This document shows positions 15,879 through 23,162 of a stretch of DNA of 64,000 bases, piece by piece. Below the pieces are notes generated by a model. It made no database searches, was not told where the DNA came from, and saw nothing but the letters and a program-made list of their open reading frames with translations. The position numbers and the translations under genes are program-made. Source of the DNA: CBDBBY01 sp965203795 (GTDB taxonomy: Bacteria; Pseudomonadota; Alphaproteobacteria; Rhodobacterales; Rhodobacteraceae); contig OZ241915.1 in assembly GCA_965203795.1 (NCBI GenBank), forward strand, positions 806,001 through 870,000. Reading direction: 5' to 3'. Every line of letters starts with the position of its first letter. Position 1 is the first letter of the stretch.

Positions 15879-17204
15879 ATGGCGACGGAACATCTCAAGC
15901 GCGGAAAGTCGGCGGCCGAGCGAAGCGCCGAGGACAAGGGTGTCCGCAACACTGTCGAGGCGGCCCTGAAGGAGATCGAAGCGCGCGGCGACGAAGCCGT
16001 GCGCGAGCTCGCGCGGAAATTCGACAGATACGAGCCGGAGTCCTTCAGGCTCTCGCCGGACGCGATCGACTCGCTTGTCAACACGCTGAGCGAACAGGAG
16101 CTGCACGACATCCGGTTCGCCCAGGAGCAGGTGCGCAACTTCGCGAAGCTGCAGCGGGACTCGATCCGCGATGTCGAGGCGGAAACGCTTCCGGGCGTCA
16201 TTCTCGGGCACAAGAACATCCCGGTCCAGTCGGTCGGATGCTACGTGCCGGGAGGCAAGTTCCCCATGGTCGCTTCGGCGCACATGTCCGTCGTCACTGC
16301 GAGCGTCGCGGGAGTCCCGCGGATCGCGGCGGCCACGCCGCCTTTCCAAGGCCAGCCGAACGCCGCGGTCATCGCGGCCATGCATCTCGGCGGCGCCCAC
16401 GAGATCTACGTGCTCGGAGGCATTCAGGCGGTCGGAGCGCTGGCGCTCGGAACGGAGAGCATCGAGCCGGTCCACATGCTCGTGGGGCCGGGCAACGCCT
16501 ATGTCGCGGAAGCCAAGCGCCAGCTGTTCGGGCGGGTGGGGATCGATCTCTTCGCGGGACCGACCGAGACGCTGGTCATCGCCGACGACACAGTCGACGC
16601 CGAGCTTTGCGCGACCGACCTGCTCGGGCAGGCCGAGCACGGATTCAACTCTCCCGCGTTCCTGGTCACGAACAGCAGGCGGCTCGCGGAAGAGACGATG
16701 GCGGAGATCAAGCGGATACTCGGAATCCTGCCGACCGCCGCCACGGCGTCCCGGAGCTGGGAGGACTACGGCGAGGTCATCGTCTGCGACACCTACGAGG
16801 AGATGCTGGAGGCCGCCGAGCGGATCGCGTGCGAGCATGTCCAGGTGATGACGGGCCGGGACGACTGGTTCCTCGACCATCTGAAGTCGTACGGCGCGCT
16901 CTTCCTCGGCCCGCGCACGAATGTCGCCAACGGCGACAAGTTCATCGGCACGAACCATACGCTTCCGACCCGCAAGGCGGGCCGCTACACGGGCGGGCTC
17001 TGGGTAGGGAAGTTCCTCAAGACGCACAGCTACCAGAAGATCGTTTCCGACGAGGCGGCCGCGTTCGTGGCCGAGTACTGCTCGCGGCTTTGCATTCTGG
17101 AAGGATTCGTCGGCCACGCGGAGCAGGCGAACATCAGGCTGCGGCGGCACGGCGGCGCGAACATCGCCTACGGCGCCGCCGCTGCTCCGAGGCCGGGCGG
17201 GTGA
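15879..17204 (+). CDS. Histidinol-dehydrogenase-family alcohol dehydrogenase (HpsN-like)
   Basis: 441 residues. The HisD catalytic set is intact: Gln251 and His254 in G-Q-A-E-H-G, Glu319-His320 in A-C-E-H, Asp353 in N-G-D-K and His413 in E-G-F-V-G-H. The G-T-N-H-T-L-P and Y-T-G-G-L-W-V segments, and the lack of any his genes nearby, match the catabolic branch that includes sulfopropanediol dehydrogenase HpsN, not biosynthetic HisD. These zinc enzymes carry out two NAD-dependent oxidations, alcohol to acid. The substrate could be a sulfonate diol or another 1,2-diol. Its TGA overlaps the GTG start of the next gene. Confidence 0.85.
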   Translation: MATEHLKRGKSAAERSAEDKGVRNTVEAALKEIEARGDEAVRELARKFDRYEPESFRLSPDAIDSLVNTLSEQELHDIRFAQEQVRNFAKLQRDSIRDVEAETLPGVILGHKNIPVQSVGCYVPGGKFPMVASAHMSVVTASVAGVPRIAAATPPFQGQPNAAVIAAMHLGGAHEIYVLGGIQAVGALALGTESIEPVHMLVGPGNAYVAEAKRQLFGRVGIDLFAGPTETLVIADDTVDAELCATDLLGQAEHGFNSPAFLVTNSRRLAEETMAEIKRILGILPTAATASRSWEDYGEVIVCDTYEEMLEAAERIACEHVQVMTGRDDWFLDHLKSYGALFLGPRTNVANGDKFIGTNHTLPTRKAGRYTGGLWVGKFLKTHSYQKIVSDEAAAFVAEYCSRLCILEGFVGHAEQANIRLRRHGGANIAYGAAAAPRPGG

Positions 17205-17962
17205 CCGGCGTTCCCGAAACCCCGTCCTTCCGGCTGGACGGCCGCAGGGCCCTTGTTGCCGGCGGCTCGCGCGGGATCGGATTCGCGGCCGCCGCGGCGC
17301 TGGCCCGGGCGGGCGCGGATGTCTCGATAGCGGCGCGCGACGAGGCGCGGGTCGGAAAGGCGGTCAGCGCATTCCGCGAAGCAGGGTTCGAAGTGGAAGG
17401 CTGCGTCCTCGACGTCGCGGACGCCGAGCGCGTTGCAGGCTTCTTCGCGGAGCGCGGCGCGTTCGACGTGCTTGTGAATTCCGCCGGAATCGTGCGGCAC
17501 CGCTCCGCTTTCGACGCGACGGGCGACGATTACGACCTGGTCATGTCCGTCAATGCGCGCGGCGCCTACTTCCTGGCGCGGGAAGCGGCGCTGCGCATGC
17601 GGCAATCCGGCGGCTCGATCATCCAGATTTCGAGCCAGATGGCATTCGTGGGAGGGCGGGAGCGCTCGGTCTACTGCGCGTCGAAGCATGCGGTCGAAGG
17701 CATGACCAAGGCGATGGCGATCGAATGGGCGCCCCACGGAATCCGGGTCAACACGGTTTGCCCGACATTCATCAGGACCGATCTCGGCGAAAAGACGCTC
17801 AGGGACCCGGAAAAGGCCGCGTGGATTAAGTCGAAGATCAAGCTCGGAAGAGTCGGCGAAGTGGAGGACGTCATGGGAGCCGTGGTGTTTCTCGCCTCGG
17901 ACGCCTCCGCGATGGTCACCGGAACCCACTTGCTGGTCGACGGCGGATGGACGGCGGGATGA
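17201..17962 (+). CDS. Short-chain dehydrogenase/reductase
   Basis: 253 residues with a GTG start that overlaps the stop of the HpsN-like gene (GTGA). The cofactor motif G-G-S-R-G-I-G, the N-S-A-G segment and the catalytic S and Y-x-x-x-K (I-S-S-Q ... Y-C-A-S-K) are present, as is the C-terminal V-D-G-G-W. It is a classical NAD(P)-dependent SDR and probably oxidises a hydroxyl group of the imported compound or an intermediate. Translational coupling with the HpsN-like enzyme suggests they act in sequence. Confidence 0.88.
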   Translation: MTGVPETPSFRLDGRRALVAGGSRGIGFAAAAALARAGADVSIAARDEARVGKAVSAFREAGFEVEGCVLDVADAERVAGFFAERGAFDVLVNSAGIVRHRSAFDATGDDYDLVMSVNARGAYFLAREAALRMRQSGGSIIQISSQMAFVGGRERSVYCASKHAVEGMTKAMAIEWAPHGIRVNTVCPTFIRTDLGEKTLRDPEKAAWIKSKIKLGRVGEVEDVMGAVVFLASDASAMVTGTHLLVDGGWTAG

Positions 17963-18037
17963 GCGCCGCTTCGACCCGGGCGGCGGTCATGCCTGCATGG
18001 CCGTCGGCGGCGGCCGGCGCGGAAGGGCGCTGAACGG

Positions 18038-19063
18038 ATGCCCGGCGTGACATCCCATGACGTTGCGAGGCGCGCGGGCGTGAGCCAATCCGCCGTCAGC
18101 CGCGTGTTCACGCCCGGGGCGTCGGCCTCCCAGGCAACCGCCGAGAAGGTGAGGAAGGCAGCGCAGGAACTCGGCTACCGTCCGAATGTCATCGCCAGGT
18201 CGCTGATCACAGGCCGATCCAGAATCGTCGGGCTGGTCGTCGCGCAGCTGGACAACCAGTTCTACCCCGGCGCCGTTGAGATGCTCTGCGCCGAGCTCAA
18301 GAAGAGGAGCTACCATCTGCTCGTGTTCCTGGCTCCCAGCGACGACGAGCGGATCGAGCGGGAGGTCGCGGAGCTTATAGACTACCAGGTCGACGGGCTG
18401 ATAGCGGCTTCGGCCGCGATGTCGCAGCAGCTTGCTACCCGCTGCGAGGAGCGCGGAATCCCGGTCGTTCTGTTCAACCGCCACCAAGGCGAAGGCGGGC
18501 CGACCTCGGTCACGTCCGACAATTTCGAGGGCGGACGGCGCATCGCGGAATTCCTGCTGTCCGGGGGCCACGAGCGGATCGCCCACGTTTCCGGGTGGAG
18601 TGGCTCGTCGACCGGGCGGGAGCGGGAAGCGGGATTCCGGTCCGGGCTGGCGGAAGGCGGCTCCGGCCTCGTCGCGTGCGCCGACGGCATGTACCGCTAC
18701 GAAACGGCGGCGAAGGAAGTTCGCCGGATGTTTGCAGGACCAGGTCCGGCTCCGGACGCGGTGTTCGCGGGCAGCGACCACATGGCGTTCGCCGCCATGG
18801 ACGTGATTCGAAACGGGATGGGCCTGCGCATTCCGGAGGATGTGGCAGTGGTCGGATACGACGACGTTCCGGCGTCGGCTTGGCCGGCCTACGATCTGAC
18901 GACGGTGCGGCAGCCGCTGGAGCCGATGGTCCGATCGACCGTGGAGCAGCTGCTCGCGCGAATCGAGAGACCCGAATCCGATCCGGTGCAGGTTCGGCTG
19001 GACGGCAGGCTCGTCGTGAGAGGCTCGACCCGGCCGGAATGCTCTTTGCGGAGGCGCGAATGA
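18038..19063 (+). CDS. LacI-family transcriptional regulator
   Basis: 341 residues. The N-terminal helix-turn-helix reads V-T-S-H-D-V-A-R-R-A-G-V-S-Q-S-A-V-S-R-V-F, followed by the hinge region (Y-R-P-N-V-I-A-R-S-L) and a periplasmic-binding-protein-like effector domain to about residue 330. It lies inside the operon it probably controls, and its stop overlaps the start of the next gene (ATGA). The inverted repeat at 9234-9253 is its most likely operator by position. The effector is presumably the imported substrate or an early product. Confidence 0.92.
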   Translation: MPGVTSHDVARRAGVSQSAVSRVFTPGASASQATAEKVRKAAQELGYRPNVIARSLITGRSRIVGLVVAQLDNQFYPGAVEMLCAELKKRSYHLLVFLAPSDDERIEREVAELIDYQVDGLIAASAAMSQQLATRCEERGIPVVLFNRHQGEGGPTSVTSDNFEGGRRIAEFLLSGGHERIAHVSGWSGSSTGREREAGFRSGLAEGGSGLVACADGMYRYETAAKEVRRMFAGPGPAPDAVFAGSDHMAFAAMDVIRNGMGLRIPEDVAVVGYDDVPASAWPAYDLTTVRQPLEPMVRSTVEQLLARIERPESDPVQVRLDGRLVVRGSTRPECSLRRRE

Positions 19064-20037
19064 CCGAGCCGGCCTACAGCGGGTTCCCGGAATTCATCCT
19101 GGGAATCACCGAGACCATCTGGGAAAGGCGCAACGTCGCAAGCCTGCGGGAGGCCTATGCCGACGGGATCATCGTCAGGTCGCCCATGTCGGTAGTGACC
19201 GGCAACGAGGACGTCATCAAGGCCACGATGGCGACGCTGGCGGAATTCCCCGACCGGCAGCTTCTGGGAGAGGATGTCATCTGGGATCGAATGGGCGACA
19301 GGAGCTGGCTGTCGTCGCACAGGATCATGTCCTGCGCGGTTCATACGGGCGACGGGTATTTCGGGAAGGCGAGCGGCGTGAAGCTCGACTACCGGGTGCT
19401 TGCCGACTGCCATGCGGCGCCCCACCCGAAATGGGGCTGGCAGATCGACGACGAATGGCTCGTGCGCGATTTGGGGGCCATCGTGCGGCAGATGGGCATA
19501 GGGCCCGAGGCGTTCGCGCGGGATCTGGTCGAGGATGAAGGCGGTCCGGATGCCTGCGGCATTCCCTACCGGCCGGACGGAACCGAGGCTCCGGGGCCCT
19601 ATCGCGGAACCGGCAACGAAGAGGAGCACGGCCTTCGCTATGCCGACATGATCGGCCGGATCATGGACGGCGATCTCGCCGTTATCAGGAGCGAGTACGA
19701 CCGGGCGTGCCAAGTCGAGCTTCCGGGGGGAGCTACGGGCCAGGGATGGGATGGCGCCGAAAGCCTCTGGCTGGGCCTGCGGGCTTCGTTCCCCGGCGCC
19801 GCCTTCAGGATAGAGCACCGGATGGGGCGGGCCGATCCAGGCATGCCGCCTCGCGCCGCGGTGCGATGGAGCCTGCGCGGCGCCCACGAAGGGGCGGGAT
19901 CCTTCGGGCCGCCCACCGGCGCGGACGTGCACGTGATGGGCATCTGCCATGCGGAGTACGGGCCGCGCGGGCTGAAGCGCGAGTTCGTCCTTTGGGACGA
20001 GGTCGCGATCTGGAAGCAGATAGTAATCTGCCGGTGA
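19060..20037 (+). CDS. Two-domain SnoaL-like (NTF2-fold) protein
   Basis: 325 residues read as two NTF2-like halves, about 1-150 and 190-325. The halves begin with similar patterns (F-I-L-G-I-T-E-T-I-W-E and Y-A-D-M-I-G-R-I-M-D-G-D-L-A-V-I). It is the second two-domain member near the operon, but it is clearly diverged from the one at 8165. Start and LacI stop overlap as ATGA. Such proteins often bind or convert small polar metabolites; no catalytic residues can be named with confidence. Confidence 0.65.
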   Translation: MTEPAYSGFPEFILGITETIWERRNVASLREAYADGIIVRSPMSVVTGNEDVIKATMATLAEFPDRQLLGEDVIWDRMGDRSWLSSHRIMSCAVHTGDGYFGKASGVKLDYRVLADCHAAPHPKWGWQIDDEWLVRDLGAIVRQMGIGPEAFARDLVEDEGGPDACGIPYRPDGTEAPGPYRGTGNEEEHGLRYADMIGRIMDGDLAVIRSEYDRACQVELPGGATGQGWDGAESLWLGLRASFPGAAFRIEHRMGRADPGMPPRAAVRWSLRGAHEGAGSFGPPTGADVHVMGICHAEYGPRGLKREFVLWDEVAIWKQIVICR

Positions 20038-20078
20038 CCGCCGGCGGGCGCCCGCATGAAGAAATTGACGAGGAGCAA

Positions 20079-20720
20079 ATGAACATCGAGCAAATGAACA
20101 GGCGGATCGTCCGCTACGGCGAACTCGTGCCGTGCCGGACCGCCTTCATCGACGCCCATACGCCGGGTTCGGACCGGAAGGAGAACTTCACAATCATAGG
20201 AGGGGGCGTTTCCGAAAGTCCGGACCAGCACGTCCACATCCGCGAAACCCCCGGCTTCAACATCGGCGCGGCGGGACAGCCGCCGCACTGCCGGAATTCG
20301 CTGCATTCGCACAGGACCGCGGAAGTGTTCTTCGTTCTGAAGGGCCGCTGGCGGTTCTTCTGGGGCCGCTGGGGCACTGCGGGCGAGGTCGTGCTGGAGG
20401 AGGGCGACATCTTCGACATCCCGACCGGCATCTTCCGGGGGTTCGAGAACGTCGGCGAGAAGCACGGAATGCTGATGGCGATCCTCGGCGGCGACGATGC
20501 GGGCGGCGGCGTGATCTGGGCGCCGCAGGTGATCGACGACGCGCGCGACCACGGGCTCATTCTGGCGGAGACCGGCCGACTGTACGATTCGAAGAAGGGC
20601 GAGAGCCTGCCGGAAGGCACGCGCCCGATGCCGCCCCTTACGGACGAGCAGCTGAAAGGGTTTCCGGAGCTCCCCCGTCGGACGTGGTTCCGCGGTACGT
20701 CGCCCGGCGGCTCGACATGA
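20079..20720 (+). CDS. Cupin-domain protein
   Basis: 213 residues with a single beta-barrel cupin core. H-S-H-R-T-A-E-V-F-F-V-L-K-G supplies the His and Glu of the first cupin motif, and E-G-D-I-F-D-I-P-T-G-I-F-R-G-F belongs to the second, though the usual second-motif His is not obvious. The ATG at 20079 has AGGAG upstream; a second ATG at 20094 follows a short direct repeat of GAGCAAATGAAC. Metal-dependent isomerase, dioxygenase or decarboxylase roles are all possible. Its stop overlaps the next start (ATGA). Confidence 0.75.
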   Translation: MNIEQMNRRIVRYGELVPCRTAFIDAHTPGSDRKENFTIIGGGVSESPDQHVHIRETPGFNIGAAGQPPHCRNSLHSHRTAEVFFVLKGRWRFFWGRWGTAGEVVLEEGDIFDIPTGIFRGFENVGEKHGMLMAILGGDDAGGGVIWAPQVIDDARDHGLILAETGRLYDSKKGESLPEGTRPMPPLTDEQLKGFPELPRRTWFRGTSPGGST

Positions 20721-21052
20721 AGGCGCAGGCGGCGGGCCGCCCGGCCAAGGTCATCGGGGAGGACGCCCTCATCGTCGACCGGCCTGGATTCGAGGTGGAA
20801 TTCCTCAAGCGCGGTTCGGTATCGGCGGAGCGGCGGGTTTCAGACCGCAACCTGATCCTCATGGTGTCCGAAGGCCATTGGAGGCTGTCATGGGATGGCG
20901 GGGAGGTCGTGCTCGCGACCGGAGACACCTGCGCGCTTCCGCCGGGCTTGCCGCATTCCCTGCAGGCGGCCGTTTCGGGCCCTGCCGGCATGTTCACGGT
21001 GGCGAACACGGACGATCCGGCGGGCCCGACCTGGCGGCCGGAGGCGGCATGA
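20717..21052 (+). CDS. Small cupin-like protein
   Basis: 111 residues with the second cupin signature (E-V-V-L-A-T-G-D-T-C-A-L-P-P-G-L-P-H) but a weak first motif. The usual His-x-His cluster is replaced by S-E-G-H-W-R-L-S-W. It may be non-metal-binding or bind metal differently. It starts inside the stop of the larger cupin gene (ATGA), so the two proteins are probably made together and may work as a pair. Confidence 0.68.
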   Translation: MKAQAAGRPAKVIGEDALIVDRPGFEVEFLKRGSVSAERRVSDRNLILMVSEGHWRLSWDGGEVVLATGDTCALPPGLPHSLQAAVSGPAGMFTVANTDDPAGPTWRPEAA

Positions 21053-21104
21053 AGCAGCTTCGGAAGCCTCGAGGCGGAACGGAGACGAGGCGGAGGCGAC
21101 CGGA

Positions 21105-22229
21105 ATGGCGGTAAAGACCACGCATGTCGGCAGTCTGCCGAGAACGCAGGCCGTTGCCGATCTGCTGTTCGCGCGCGAGCGGCGCGAGGAGTACGACCAG
21201 TCCGAATTCGACCGCGCGATGGCGGAGGCCGTTTCCGAAACCGTGCGCCGCCAAGTCGAGGCCGGGATCGACATCGTGTCCGACGGGGAGACCTCCAAGA
21301 TCTCCTACGCGACCTACGTCAAGGACCGCTACACAGGATTCGAAGGCGATTCGCCCCGGAACGCGCCGCGCGATCTCACGCTGTTCCCGTCGTTCCTCAA
21401 GCGAATCGCGGAGTCCGGCGGCACGCCGCAATACTCAAGGCCGTGCTGCACGGGCCCGATCCGCCCGAAGGGGCAGGGCGATCTTGAGAAGGACATCGCG
21501 AACCTCAAGGCGGCCATGTCCGAGCACGGCGCGGCCGGCGGGTTCATGAACGCGGCATCGCCCGGCGTGATCAGCCTTTTCCTTCCGAACAGCTACTGGC
21601 CGGATCGCGAAACCTACCTCGCGGAACTCGCCGATGCGATGAAGGCGGAGTACCGGACGATTGTCGAAAGCGGTCTCCAGCTCCAGCTGGACTGCCCGGA
21701 TCTCGCGCTTTCCCGGCACATGGTCTTCGCCGACCTGACAGACGATGAGTTCGTGGAGATCGCCGAGCAGAACATGGCGGCGCTGAACCATGCGCTCGCG
21801 GGCGTCGATCCATCAAGTGTTCGCGTTCACATCTGCTGGGGCAATTACGAGGGTCCGCACGTCTGCGACATTCCGATGGACAAGGTGTTCCCGACGCTCA
21901 TGAAGGCCCGCGCGAACCATGTCCTGTTCGAAACCTCGAACCCGAGGCACGCCCACGAATGGACCGTCTTCCGGGACAGGGCCGGCGAGATCCCGGAAGG
22001 AATGGTGCTGGTTCCCGGCGTTATCGACAGCACGACGAATTTCGTCGAGCATCCTGAGCTTGTGGCGCAGCGGATTGGGCGCTTTCTGGAGTTCGTGCCG
22101 CCGAACAGGCTGATGGCGGGCTCGGACTGCGGATTCGGCACCTTCGCGGGATTCGGCGCTGTGGACCCGGAAATCACGTTCGCGAAGCTTGAAGCGCTTG
22201 CAGAAGGGGCACGCCTGGCTGGCGGCTGA
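21105..22229 (+). CDS. MetE C-terminal-type zinc methyltransferase (methionine synthase II family)
   Basis: 374 residues of the cobalamin-independent methionine synthase C-terminal fold, without the N-terminal MetE half. Zinc ligands fit the family: His242 and Cys244 in V-H-I-C-W-G, Glu276 in L-F-E-T-S-N and Cys342 in G-S-D-C-G-F-G. Relatives with this length include catabolic thiol alkyl-transferases as well as short methionine synthases. In this operon an alkyl or thiol transfer step in catabolism is more plausible than methionine synthesis, but that is inference. GGAGG precedes the ATG. Confidence 0.82.
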   Translation: MAVKTTHVGSLPRTQAVADLLFARERREEYDQSEFDRAMAEAVSETVRRQVEAGIDIVSDGETSKISYATYVKDRYTGFEGDSPRNAPRDLTLFPSFLKRIAESGGTPQYSRPCCTGPIRPKGQGDLEKDIANLKAAMSEHGAAGGFMNAASPGVISLFLPNSYWPDRETYLAELADAMKAEYRTIVESGLQLQLDCPDLALSRHMVFADLTDDEFVEIAEQNMAALNHALAGVDPSSVRVHICWGNYEGPHVCDIPMDKVFPTLMKARANHVLFETSNPRHAHEWTVFRDRAGEIPEGMVLVPGVIDSTTNFVEHPELVAQRIGRFLEFVPPNRLMAGSDCGFGTFAGFGAVDPEITFAKLEALAEGARLAGG

Positions 22230-22292
22230 ACCAGCCTCCCGCGCTGTCGGCCGCGGCTGCCCCGTGTTCGGGACGAAAGGGAGTCCAGCCCG

Positions 22293-23162
22293 ATGAAGCT
22301 TGAGGTCGAAGGCTTCTTCCACGAGGAGACGAACACCGTTTCCTACATCGCGCACGATCCCGGATCAGGGAATTGCGCCATAATCGATTCGGTTCTCGAT
22401 TTCGACTACGCCTCGGGCAGCACCTCCACCGAATTCGCCGACCGCCTGATTGCCTGCGTCCAAGCGAAAGGCCTCTCGGCGGAATGGGTGCTCGAAAGCC
22501 ATGTCCACGCCGACCACCTGTCGGCGGCCCCGTACGTGCAGCAGCGCCTTGGCGGCAAGATCGGGATCGGCGCGCAGATCACCGAAGTGCAGGAGCAGTT
22601 CGGAAAGATCTTCAACGAAGGAACCGAGTTCCAGCGCGATGGCTCGCAGTTCGACCGCCTTTTCAAGGAAGGGGACGAATTCGCGGTCGGCGGCATCGGC
22701 GCATCGGTCCTCCACACGCCGGGCCACACGCCTGCATGCCTCACCTATGTCATCGGAGACGCGGCGTTCTGCGGCGATACCCTGTTCATGCCGGATTTCG
22801 GGACGGCGCGGGTCGATTTCCCAGGCGGCTCGGCGGAGGACCTCTACAATTCGATCCAGAAGATACTGTCGCTTCCCGATTCCACGCGGCTGTTCGTGGG
22901 CCACGACTACAAGGCGCCCGGGCGCGAGGAATTCGCTTGGGAGACGACCGTTGCGGAGCAGAAAGCCCGCAACGTGCATGTCGGCGCCGGGCGTCCCAGG
23001 GACGAATTCGTGAAGCTGCGATCGGAACGGGACGCCAAGCTCGGCATGCCCCGGCTGATCGTGCCGAGCATCCAGGTGAACATGAGGGCCGGAAACATGC
23101 CCGAGGCGGACGATGAGGGCGGCGTTTTCCTGAAGGTGCCCGTCAACGCGCTCAAGCGCTGA
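22293..23162 (+). CDS. MBL-fold hydrolase, persulfide dioxygenase-like
   Basis: 289 residues. The metallo-beta-lactamase metal motif H-x-H-x-D-H is at residues 70-75 (H-V-H-A-D-H), with further ligands in T-P-G-H-T-P and C-G-D-T-L-F. Overall layout and the V-G-H-D-Y segment match the ETHE1-like/BlhA branch, which oxidises persulfides or acts as a thioesterase or glyoxalase-II relative. It is the last gene of the plus-strand run. An insertion sequence lies immediately after its stop codon, and the duplicated target includes that stop, so the protein is unaffected. Confidence 0.82.
   Translation: MKLEVEGFFHEETNTVSYIAHDPGSGNCAIIDSVLDFDYASGSTSTEFADRLIACVQAKGLSAEWVLESHVHADHLSAAPYVQQRLGGKIGIGAQITEVQEQFGKIFNEGTEFQRDGSQFDRLFKEGDEFAVGGIGASVLHTPGHTPACLTYVIGDAAFCGDTLFMPDFGTARVDFPGGSAEDLYNSIQKILSLPDSTRLFVGHDYKAPGREEFAWETTVAEQKARNVHVGAGRPRDEFVKLRSERDAKLGMPRLIVPSIQVNMRAGNMPEADDEGGVFLKVPVNALKR
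23154..23162. repeat. Left 9-bp target-site duplication (AAGCGCTGA)
   Basis: AAGCGCTGA directly precedes the insertion sequence and is repeated exactly at 24922-24930. The last three bases are the TGA stop of the MBL gene. Confidence 0.9.
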
